From an uncultured delta proteobacterium (GTDB lineage Bacteria; Myxococcota_A; Bradymonadia; REDH01): a DNA stretch of 6,897 bases. The position numbers were made by a program, and so were the translations under genes. Shown here in pieces: positions 1 to 6,897 of this stretch; positions within the stretch are counted from its first letter, which is position 1; each line of letters starts with the position of its first letter. The notes under the pieces were generated by a model. The model ran no database searches and had not been told where the DNA came from. It was given only the letters and a program-made list of their open reading frames with translations. The DNA lies in the NCBI GenBank assembly GCA_903873545.1, contig CAIQPA010000106.1, positions 1 through 6,897 of the forward strand, in the 5' to 3' direction.

Positions 1-1104
1 GCAACACCCCGCCTCCTGATGGCGCGACAACAGGCGCTCCGCGACCTCATGGAGGAGCAGCCCGTAGCCTTCATGTTTCGCCACCTGGAGCCGCTGCTCG
101 ACCGCTCCCGCAACGCGCTCGCAGCCCTCATCAGCGCCTCGCCCAACGACCTTGCGCTGCTGACAAACGCCACCACCGCGGTGGCCACGGTCGTTGCCTC
201 GCTCCGCCTCGCACCTGGCGACGAGCTGCTCACCACCAGCCACATCTACAACGCCTGCCGCAACATCCTGCAGCAGGCGGCTGACCACAGCGGTGCCCGC
301 CTCGTCATCGCGGAGGTCCCCTTCCCGATCACCTCCGCGACAGAGGTCGAGACTGCCCTCCTCGAGGCCGTCACCGCCCGCACCCGCTTTGTCCTCCTCG
401 ACCACATCACCAGCGCAACGGGGCTCCGTTTCCCCGTCGAATCCCTCACCGCCCCGCTCGAATCCCGTGGCATCCGGGTGATGATCGACGGCGCCCATGC
501 CCCCCTCTCCACACCACTCTCCGTCGAAGCGCTCGGTGCGAGCTACTACACGGGCAACTGCCACAAGTGGCTCTGCGCACCCAAAGGAGCCGCCTTCCTC
601 TGGGTGGCGTCCGCGCTCCAGGAGACCGTTCGCCCCCTCGTCGTCAGCCACGGCGCCAACAGCCCCCGCACCGACAAGAGCCGCTTCCACCTCGCGTTCG
701 ATTGGACGGGCACCGCCGATGCAACGGCCCAGCTCTGCCTCCCCGAAGCCATCGACTTCATGGCCTCGCTCCACCCCGACGGTGTGAACGGCCTCATGGC
801 CCGCAACCGGGCCCTCCTCCTCGCCGGTCGCGACCACCTCTGCGACCGCCTCGGCCTCGCCCCCGCAGCGCCCGACAGCATGCTCACCTCCATGGCAACC
901 TTCGTGGTGCCCGACCGGCTCACGGCCCGTTACACCGCCGAAGCGCTCTACGATGAGCTCACGCTGCGCCACCGCATCGAGCTCCCCATCATGTCGCTCG
1001 GAGAGGGCCGGCCGATGCTCTTCCGCATCTCGGCGCAGGCCTACAACTGCATGGGCGACTACGAACGGTTGGCCGACTGCCTCACCGCGCTGAGCGCCGA
1101 CTAG
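1..1104 (+). CDS. Class-V PLP-dependent aminotransferase family protein (isopenicillin N epimerase-like), 5' partial
   Basis: The reading frame is open from base 1 to a TAG at 1102-1104, and the first six codons (ATPRLL) fit the family pattern just after the usual N-terminal NHGS-type segment. I therefore treat the Met at 19 as internal and the gene as truncated by the window edge. Numbering from that Met, the visible marks of the fold-type I class-V family are a phosphate-binding TNATTAV (49-55), the DGAH aspartate expected to pair with the PLP ring nitrogen (D157), and the HKW motif with the Schiff-base lysine K183 (codon 565-567). The C-terminal FDWTGT and FRISAQAYN stretches are typical of the CefD-like branch. 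The enzyme is probably cytoplasmic and uses PLP for transamination, epimerisation or C-S/C-N lyase chemistry on an amino acid; the substrate cannot be read from sequence. It faces dnaA tail to tail with a 4-bp overlap. No frameshift or missing catalytic residue is seen. A cysteine desulfurase is the main alternative, but the motif set favours the epimerase-like group. Confidence 0.9.
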   Translation, partial: ATPRLLMARQQALRDLMEEQPVAFMFRHLEPLLDRSRNALAALISASPNDLALLTNATTAVATVVASLRLAPGDELLTTSHIYNACRNILQQAADHSGARLVIAEVPFPITSATEVETALLEAVTARTRFVLLDHITSATGLRFPVESLTAPLESRGIRVMIDGAHAPLSTPLSVEALGASYYTGNCHKWLCAPKGAAFLWVASALQETVRPLVVSHGANSPRTDKSRFHLAFDWTGTADATAQLCLPEAIDFMASLHPDGVNGLMARNRALLLAGRDHLCDRLGLAPAAPDSMLTSMATFVVPDRLTARYTAEALYDELTLRHRIELPIMSLGEGRPMLFRISAQAYNCMGDYERLADCLTALSAD

Positions 1105-2573
1105 AGCGCAGCGATCCGCCGCTCGATCCGCTCGATGACCGTGCGGATGGGGTGGTTCAGGCTCAGCATCTCCTCCACGCTCTGGTGGGCCGAGAGGATG
1201 GTCGTGTGGTCGCGGTCACCGAAGAAGCGGCCCAGCGCGGGGAATGACTCATCGGTGTGGCGGCGGCAGAGGAAGACGGCCACCTTGCGCGGCGTCGCGA
1301 TGGAGGCAACCCGCTTGCGCCCCTTCACCTCGCGGGCCGTTACGCCCATCTCATCGCAGACCAGCTTGAGGATGATCTCCATCGTCGGCCGGCGATCCTG
1401 CTCGCGGGTCACCCGCTGCAGCTGCTCGCGCGCCATCGTGACGGTCACGGGGAGCCGGTGGATGCGGGCGTAGGAGCCGATGCGGGTCAGCGCGCCATGA
1501 AGCTCACGAACATTCGAGCGGATCGCGTCGGCCACATACTGCAGCACCTCCGCCGGCATGGCGTAGTGCATCTCGCTGGCCCGCCGCTGCAGGATGGCAA
1601 CGCGTGTCTCGAAGTCGGGCGCGGTGATGTCGGCCGACAGCCCCATCATGAGCCGTGAGCGGACCCGCTGATCCAGGCCGCTGAGCTCCTGCGGGCTCCG
1701 GTCCGAGGTGAGCACAATCTGCTTCCCTGCCTGCGCCAGCGCGTTGAAGGTGTGGAAGAACTCCTCGGTCGTCCGCTCCTTGCCCTCGAGCACATGGATG
1801 TCGTCGAGCAGGAGCACATCCACGTCGCGGCGGTAGCGGGCCCGGAAGGCCTCCATCGCATTGCCGGCGATCGACGAGATCAGCTCGTTCAGAAAGGTCT
1901 CGGCATGCACATACCGGACCCGCGCCTCGGGGTTGTTGACGGTGATGGCGGCGCCGATCGCCTGCATGAGGTGGGTCTTGCCGAGGCCAACGCCACCGAA
2001 GAGGAAGAAGGGGTTGTAGTGGGTGCCGGGCGACTCGGTGACGGCCCGCGCCGCCTCCCAGGCAAACTGGTTGGAGCTTCCGACCACGAAGTGGGCAAAG
2101 TCGAGCCCGCGCGAGAGGCCGGCTGCCCTCATACGGAGCTCGGCTGCCTCGTTCGCCGGTGCGTCGGAGAGAGCAACAGGTGCGGCCGCTGGTGCTGCCA
2201 CAACTGCGGCTGGCAGGGGCGGAGCGATGGGCGGAAGATCGAAGAGCGAGGGCTCCTCGAGCTCGGGCGTGTAGTCAAAGAGGGAGAGCTGCGGCGCGGG
2301 CTCTTCGATGGCCGCTTCGGCAGGCGCATCCACGCCGCCCGAGCGGACGCGAACCCGCACATCGCGGCCCCAGGCCAGACGGGCGGACTGTTCGAGGTCG
2401 CTGTGGAAGGCCTGGTTGATCTTCGTGGCCGCGGCCTCGTCGCGGGCCGAGAGGGCGATGAGACCCTTGGCTGCGTCGAAGCGGACCGAGGAGCCGTCGA
2501 GGAGCTCGCTCACCGCGGCCTCGCCATACTTCCCGTGCAGTGCCACGAGGGTCTGATTCCAGCGTTCTTCCAT
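1101..2573 (-). CDS. dnaA: Chromosomal replication initiator protein DnaA
   Basis: DnaA is the AAA+ ATPase that binds DnaA boxes at oriC, melts the duplex and recruits the helicase; it also controls transcription. Numbered from the ATG (490 aa), the protein has a short domain I (about 1-78), an acidic then Ala/Pro-rich linker (80-140), the AAA+ core and a DNA-binding domain IV. Visible motifs are Walker A GGVGLGKT (193-200), Walker B LLLDD (254-258), sensor I LTSD (288-291), the box VII arginine finger in RVRSR (R307), sensor II NVREL (R356), GRKR and PRK before the helix-turn-helix (R429 corresponds to E. coli R399), and the signature RDHTT (454-458). Two things are odd. Domain I lacks the usual F-x-x-W-(I/L)-x-P-L element, and the linker carries QLSLF (95-99), a sliding-clamp-binding consensus, with a second SLFD at 109-112. 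A TTG lies directly before the ATG (2574-2576) and could be used instead. The likely Shine-Dalgarno GGAG sits 12 nt before the ATG, or 9 nt before the TTG, inside a small hairpin. The gene is divergent from groESL. Confidence 0.97.
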   Translation of the reverse strand: MEERWNQTLVALHGKYGEAAVSELLDGSSVRFDAAKGLIALSARDEAAATKINQAFHSDLEQSARLAWGRDVRVRVRSGGVDAPAEAAIEEPAPQLSLFDYTPELEEPSLFDLPPIAPPLPAAVVAAPAAAPVALSDAPANEAAELRMRAAGLSRGLDFAHFVVGSSNQFAWEAARAVTESPGTHYNPFFLFGGVGLGKTHLMQAIGAAITVNNPEARVRYVHAETFLNELISSIAGNAMEAFRARYRRDVDVLLLDDIHVLEGKERTTEEFFHTFNALAQAGKQIVLTSDRSPQELSGLDQRVRSRLMMGLSADITAPDFETRVAILQRRASEMHYAMPAEVLQYVADAIRSNVRELHGALTRIGSYARIHRLPVTVTMAREQLQRVTREQDRRPTMEIILKLVCDEMGVTAREVKGRKRVASIATPRKVAVFLCRRHTDESFPALGRFFGDRDHTTILSAHQSVEEMLSLNHPIRTVIERIERRIAAL

Positions 2574-2585
2574 CAATCCGTCCGT

Positions 2586-2600
2586 CTCCGCGTTGCGGAG
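2586..2600 (-). promoter_or_regulatory. Hairpin enclosing the dnaA Shine-Dalgarno
   Basis: CTCCGC-AAC-GCGGAG on the minus strand is a perfect 6-bp inverted repeat with a 3-nt loop. Its 3' arm contains GGAG, the best ribosome-binding match before dnaA, lying 9 nt before the TTG and 12 nt before the ATG. When folded, the mRNA would hide this site. That it acts as a translational brake is inference; the repeat itself is directly visible. Confidence 0.45.
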
Positions 2601-2729
2601 AGGTCAAAGGCAGTCAGACCGGTGGAGCAGGGTTGCGCGCAGACCGGGGAGGAGCGTGCTAGCCAAGTGGAGCGGCAACATTCAACGGCGGGAGCCAGTC
2701 TTTGCGGCTGCGAGGCGAGATTGTAAGTA

Positions 2730-2774
2730 TCTGAAAACCCGTCTTTTCCAACAATGCAACAGCAGGGTTTCAGA
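2730..2774. repeat. Long-loop inverted repeat around AT-rich patch
   Basis: TCTGAAAACCC (2730-2740) and GGGTTTCAGA (2765-2774) are inverted copies that differ only by one extra A in the left arm. They give a 10-bp stem with one bulge and a 24-nt loop containing TTTTCCAACA. The loop is AT-rich compared with the surrounding DNA. There is no T-run on either side, so it does not look like an intrinsic terminator. A protein-binding operator or a structured leader of the dnaA transcript are both possible. Confidence 0.5.
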
Positions 2775-2785
2775 AGAGTGACGCC

Positions 2786-2794
2786 TGTGGAAAA
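2786..2794 (-). promoter_or_regulatory. DnaA-box-like site TTTTCCACA
   Basis: The minus strand reads TTTTCCACA, one base from the E. coli DnaA box TTATCCACA and within the relaxed bacterial consensus. It lies about 215 bp upstream of dnaA. An opposing TCCACA core on the plus strand (2812-2817) makes an inverted pair TGTGGA-N20-TCCACA. This suits DnaA autoregulation or a weak part of an origin. A 9-mer with one mismatch can occur by chance, so only its position next to dnaA and in an AT-richer region makes it credible. Confidence 0.45.
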
Positions 2795-2832
2795 GTGCCG
2801 AAACGGGCGCCTCCACAATGGTTTAGGCGACA

Positions 2833-2875
2833 GATCGTAAGAAAGATCCTGCGCGAAAGATCACCGCCTTCGATC
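2833..2875. repeat. Evenly spaced GATC cluster with GAAAGATC direct repeat
   Basis: GATC occurs at 2833, 2845, 2859 and 2872, with steps of 12, 14 and 13 bases. Two of these sit in an exact 8-bp direct repeat GAAAGATC (2841-2848 and 2855-2862). The outer copies form GATCG...CGATC in inverted orientation. Whether this organism has Dam methylation is unknown. The cluster could also be a repeated operator upstream of the groES promoter. Confidence 0.35.
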
Positions 2876-2927
2876 CTCCCCTCTGACCAGGCTGACGCCG
2901 GTCGAGCATCGAGAGTGAGCGCCGTGC

Positions 2928-2955
2928 TTGACACCCTGCGTCCGGTGCCTACCAA
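2928..2955 (+). promoter_or_regulatory. Candidate sigma-70-type promoter for groESL
   Basis: A perfect -35 hexamer TTGACA (2928-2933) is followed after 16 bp by TACCAA (2950-2955), which matches only three of six -10 bases. Transcription would begin near 2962 and give a leader of about 75 nt before groES. I see no CIRCE operator (TTAGCACTC-N9-GAGTGCTAA) and no clear heat-shock sigma-32 -10 element. Heat-shock control therefore either uses an unrecognised operator or lies elsewhere. Confidence 0.4.
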
Positions 2956-3035
2956 CGCGGCCACCCACATAACCGGGTTGCCATCGCAGTCGCGGCGGCC
3001 GCCCACCAAGCATCCCTTGAGAAGGAGAACGAGCC

Positions 3036-3320
3036 ATGAATGTGAAGCCCCTCAACGACCGTGTCCTCGTCAAGCGCATTGAGAGCGAAGAGCGCAGCGC
3101 CGGCGGCATCATCATCCCCGACACCGCCAAGGAGAAGCCCCAAGAGGGCACCGTGATCGCCGTCGGTCCCGGCAAGCTCGACAAGGGTGAGCGCATCGCC
3201 CTCAACGTCGCGATCGGCGACCGCGTCCTCTTCGGCAAGTACTCGGGCACCGAGGTCAACATCGCCGGCGTCGAGCACACGCTCCTCCGCGAGGAAGATA
3301 TCTTCGCGGTGCTCGGCTAG
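3036..3320 (+). CDS. groS: Co-chaperonin GroES (10 kDa chaperonin)
   Basis: GroES is the seven-subunit lid that caps the GroEL ring in the cytoplasm and closes the folding chamber in an ATP-dependent cycle. The 94-residue product has the normal family length. It begins MNVKPLNDRVLVKR, the conserved N-terminal strand, followed by the mobile loop with the hydrophobic GGIIIP (about 23-28) that docks on the GroEL apical domain. The roof and C-terminal parts include GDRVLFGKYSGTEV and end LREEDIFAVLG. The ATG start is well supported by AAGGAG (3022-3027) with 8 nt of spacing. The gene is the first of a two-gene operon, with groEL starting 42 bp downstream. It diverges from dnaA across a 459-bp control region that contains a TTGACA promoter element. 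Nothing in the sequence is unusual. Confidence 0.98.
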   Translation: MNVKPLNDRVLVKRIESEERSAGGIIIPDTAKEKPQEGTVIAVGPGKLDKGERIALNVAIGDRVLFGKYSGTEVNIAGVEHTLLREEDIFAVLG

Positions 3321-3362
3321 TCGCCCACCCCTCCGTAAACCCACTCCTCAACGAGGTCAGTT

Positions 3363-5015
<1,653 letters not shown>

Positions 5016-5052
5016 GTCGTTGCTCCGCGCCGCAGGGCGCCCGGTGCTTCAT

Positions 5053-5093
5053 CGTGGGGCGCGGTTCGAAAGGATCGCGCCTCACGCGCTTTT
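5053..5093 (+). terminator. Probable intrinsic terminator of groESL
   Basis: CGTGGGGCGCG (5053-5063) pairs with CGCGCCTCACG (5076-5086) in an 11-bp GC-rich stem with one G-U wobble and a 12-nt loop. It is followed after 3 nt by TTTT (5090-5093). It begins 38 bp past the groEL stop and is oriented for the plus strand. The T-run is short and slightly displaced, so termination may be partial. Confidence 0.55.
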
Positions 5094-5150
5094 GGCCGGC
5101 TCCCTGCCCACCGCGGCCGGATCGGCACTGGCTGTTGGCCGCAGCCTGCT

Positions 5151-5252
5151 CTCACCGGTGCAGCCTGGCGGAAGGCGCAGCTGCTCCTACCCCGCCGGTG
5201 AGGCGGAGCGGAGCTCTGTTCTCTCGGCCAGCCCTCCGCGGTGAGGCGGAGG
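5151..5252. repeat. Repeated hairpin motif in convergent intergenic region
   Basis: The 13-mer CGGTGAGGCGGAG occurs exactly twice (5196-5208 and 5239-5251). Each copy sits in a small hairpin. The first is CCGCC-GGTGA-GGCGG (5192-5206), and the second is CCTCCGC-GGTGAG-GCGGAGG (5233-5252) with a perfect 7-bp stem. An inverted copy of its core, CTCACCGG, lies at 5151-5158. The second hairpin starts 10 bp beyond the helicase stop and could end that transcript without a U-tract. A REP-like repeat family is possible but cannot be tested in one window. Confidence 0.45.
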
Positions 5253-5262
5253 CCTAAGCGGT

Positions 5263-6897
5263 TTAGTCTTCTGCGACGGCGAAGCGGACCTGTGGGTCCT
5301 TGCGATCCGGGCGGCGAACCGCGCGGTCGAAGTGCTCCGCGGCCCAGAGGCCGATCTGGAAGCGGGTCTCGTTCTCGATGATGCGGATGGAGCCGATGTC
5401 GCTCTTCTCCACATCGCCGCGACGGCAGATGAGGGGGATGAGCCAGCGCGGGTCGGCGTTGTGGCGCCGGCCTACATTCACGCGGAACCAGACGGCCTGG
5501 ATCTCGCCGCGGTCGCCCGCGGGACGGCTGGGCGCGCCGGAGCGTGCGGCCGGGGCCTGCAGGTGGTGAGAGCCGGCATCGCGGCCGGTCTCGCCATACT
5601 GGCGGGTGGCTGCAGAGGGTTCGGGCGGTGCCACGCGGCGCTGGTTGAGGCGTAGCGTCTCGGGCATCTCTTCGGGGACGGGTAGCCGCTGCACAAGGCT
5701 GGTGGCGAAGGCGGCGATGATGCGGATGGCCTGCTCGGGCGCCGCATCGGCAGTGAGCTCGGAGCCGGCATCAAGGAGCGCCTTGCTCAGCGCCTGCGAG
5801 GCAAGCGCCATCGCATCGGGATCTGCGAGCTCGGCTGCCAGGAGGAGCTCTCCGACAACGCGAGAGCGGTCCTGCTGCTCGATCTTCTCCGCAGAGGGGA
5901 CCTCCATCCAGTTGGGGCGGAGGCCGGAGTCGCGGAGGAGGAACTCTGCGCGGCGGCGCTTGGGCGCAGCGACGATGAGGACGGCGCGGCCCTTCTTGCC
6001 CGCGCGGCCTGTACGGCCGTTGCGGTGCTGGAAGACCTCTTTGTCGTTCGGCAGATCGGCATGGATGATCAGGCCGACGGAGGGCAGGTCGAGTCCGCGC
6101 GCAGCCACGTCGGTGGCGACGAGGATGTTGGCGGTGCCGTCGCGGAGGGCCTGCAGGGCGCGGTTGCGCTCGTTCTGCGAGAGCTCGCCCGAGAGGGCAA
6201 CGGCTGCGAAGCCGCGCTCACGGAGGCTCGACCACATGCGGGCGGTGCCGTCGCGGGTGGCGCAGAAGACGATGGCGGCGGCGGCGTCTGCCTCGCGGAG
6301 CACATTGACGACCGCGTGGCCGATCTCGATGGGCGAGACCAAGAGGGCCTGCACATCGATGTCGGAGTGCTGCTCGTTGAGTGCGTTCGCTGCGATGCGG
6401 ACAGCGCCCTTCTGGAAGGCGCGTGCGAGCTGCTCGATCTCTTTGGGCAGCGTGGCCGAGAACATCAGCGTGCGGCGCTCAGCGGGGGCCGCCTTGAGGA
6501 TGGCCTCGAGCTCCTCGCGGAAGCCCATGTCGAGCATCTCGTCGGCCTCATCGAGGACGGCAACCCGGAGGCCTGAAAGATCGAGCCGACCGCGGCGGAG
6601 ATGGTCGCAGAGTCGGCCGGGCGTACCGACGACAATGGAGGGCCCCATCTCGAGCGCGCGGGCCTCGGAGCGGGCATCAGAGCCGCCGACGCAGGTGGCA
6701 ACCACACGCTCGTTGCGCGCGGAGGTACCAGCGTAGAGCCAGGAGAGCTCACGGGCCACCTGGGGGGCCAGCTCGCGCGTGGGCGCCATAATCAGCGCGC
6801 GCGGGCAGGAGCGGACCGGGAAGCGTTCTTCGTCGCCGAGGTTGGCGTGCGCCATGGCGAGCCCAAAGGCAACGGTTTTACCGGAGCCAGTACGAGC
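5263..6897 (-). CDS. DEAD-box ATP-dependent RNA helicase with DbpA-type RNA-binding domain, 5' partial
   Basis: The frame stays open from the window edge to a TAA at 5263-5265. The ATG at 6853-6855 is internal because the 14 codons before it read ARTGSGKTVAFGLA, the Walker A motif I. The Q motif and true start lie outside the window. Numbered from that Met, the helicase motifs follow in order: PTRELA (25-30), TPGR (78-81), DEAD (102-105), SAT (133-135), motif IV VFCATR (206-211), ATDVAARGLD (247-256) and HRNGRTGR (277-284). The last has Asn where Ile or another hydrophobic residue is common. After a linker rich in Pro, Ala, Ser and Arg (about 405-442) comes an RRM-like DbpA-type domain (about 445-525) with FRVNVGRRH and DIGSIRI. 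Such proteins (CsdA/DeaD, DbpA) unwind short RNA duplexes in ribosome assembly, mRNA decay or cold adaptation. Because the C-terminal domain is DbpA-like but the precise ortholog is uncertain, I give no symbol. The gene converges on groEL with a 247-bp gap. Confidence 0.95.
   Translation of the reverse strand, partial: ARTGSGKTVAFGLAMAHANLGDEERFPVRSCPRALIMAPTRELAPQVARELSWLYAGTSARNERVVATCVGGSDARSEARALEMGPSIVVGTPGRLCDHLRRGRLDLSGLRVAVLDEADEMLDMGFREELEAILKAAPAERRTLMFSATLPKEIEQLARAFQKGAVRIAANALNEQHSDIDVQALLVSPIEIGHAVVNVLREADAAAAIVFCATRDGTARMWSSLRERGFAAVALSGELSQNERNRALQALRDGTANILVATDVAARGLDLPSVGLIIHADLPNDKEVFQHRNGRTGRAGKKGRAVLIVAAPKRRRAEFLLRDSGLRPNWMEVPSAEKIEQQDRSRVVGELLLAAELADPDAMALASQALSKALLDAGSELTADAAPEQAIRIIAAFATSLVQRLPVPEEMPETLRLNQRRVAPPEPSAATRQYGETGRDAGSHHLQAPAARSGAPSRPAGDRGEIQAVWFRVNVGRRHNADPRWLIPLICRRGDVEKSDIGSIRIIENETRFQIGLWAAEHFDRAVRRPDRKDPQVRFAVAED

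Larger units (their letters stand above)
2577..3035. other. Divergent dnaA / groESL control region (possible origin-like features)
   Basis: These 459 bp separate two outward-facing genes and contain no convincing protein gene. From left to right I see a hairpin over the dnaA Shine-Dalgarno (2586-2600), two GTGGAGC copies (2622-2628, 2667-2673) and an AT-rich patch (2721-2760, 15 of 40 bases G/C in a genome near two thirds GC). An inverted repeat brackets most of that patch (2730-2774). To its right lie a DnaA-box-like TTTTCCACA on the minus strand (2786-2794), an opposing TCCACA (2812-2817), four evenly spaced GATC sites (2833-2875), TTGACA (2928-2933) and a 10-bp palindrome GGCGGCCGCC (2994-3003). 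A dnaA promoter should lie here on the minus strand. TACAAT (2720-2725) is a good -10, but its nearest -35-like hexamer TTGGAA (2746-2751) is 20 bp away, so I do not call it firmly. The region could serve dnaA autoregulation, groESL transcription or, less certainly, replication initiation. Confidence 0.6.

Noticed and set aside
1752..2726. Plus-strand open frame (324 codons) opposite dnaA, running into the intergenic region
   Set aside because: Product shows no recognisable motifs and follows the reverse complement of DnaA codons; the low stop frequency is explained by GC content.
2903..2930. Possible CIRCE element
   Set aside because: Only about half of the 18 arm positions match, and the spacer is 10 rather than 9; not enough for an HrcA site.
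2927..2970. Sigma-32 type heat-shock promoter
   Set aside because: CTTGACA resembles the -35, but no CCCCAT-like -10 lies at the right distance; the CCCACAT further on is too far away.
5058..5081. tRNA-like GGTTCGAA segment
   Set aside because: The TTCGAA lies in the loop of the terminator-like hairpin, and no acceptor, D or anticodon arms can be built around it.
5606..6736. Plus-strand open frame (376 codons) opposite the helicase gene
   Set aside because: It is a shadow of the DEAD-box gene, Ser/Arg/Ala-rich without domain motifs.

Overview
The window is a GC-rich bacterial chromosome segment (roughly two thirds G+C) holding five protein-coding genes. Two of them run off the ends. The genes are housekeeping genes with an ordinary coding density. 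I see no phage, plasmid, transposon or CRISPR signatures. The GroES and GroEL sequences look most like those of Myxococcota/Deltaproteobacteria or related high-GC lineages, but this is an impression from the protein text and the phylum cannot be fixed from this window.

Layout from left to right. (1) 1-1104, plus strand: the C-terminal bulk of a class-V PLP-dependent aminotransferase, truncated by the window start. (2) 1101-2573, minus strand: dnaA, the replication initiator. It converges on the aminotransferase so that the two stop codons share one palindromic CTAG. (3) 2577-3035: a divergent control region between dnaA and groESL. It holds a DnaA-box-like site, an AT-rich patch flanked by an inverted repeat, evenly spaced GATC sites and a TTGACA promoter element facing groES. 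(4) 3036-5015, plus strand: the groES-groEL operon with a 42-bp gap between the genes. (5) 5016-5262: a hairpin-rich convergent intergenic region with a probable groESL terminator and a repeated 13-bp motif. (6) 5263-6897, minus strand: a DEAD-box RNA helicase with a C-terminal DbpA-type RNA-binding domain. Its N-terminus lies beyond the right edge.

The genes serve replication initiation (DnaA), protein folding (GroESL) and RNA remodelling (helicase); the aminotransferase has no obvious link to them. No dnaN, recF, gyrB or rpmH lies next to dnaA inside the window, so this is not the textbook dnaA cluster, although the aminotransferase side may continue into anything.

The most interesting signal is inside DnaA. 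Its disordered linker carries QLSLF, an exact match to the bacterial sliding-clamp-binding pentapeptide consensus, followed about a dozen residues later by a second SLFD motif. The N-terminal domain I is also divergent. Together these suggest that this DnaA may contact the beta clamp directly, a job done by the separate protein Hda in Escherichia coli. The second point of interest is the dnaA/groESL intergenic region as a candidate autoregulatory or origin-like region. I found no evidence for a wholly new multi-gene system.
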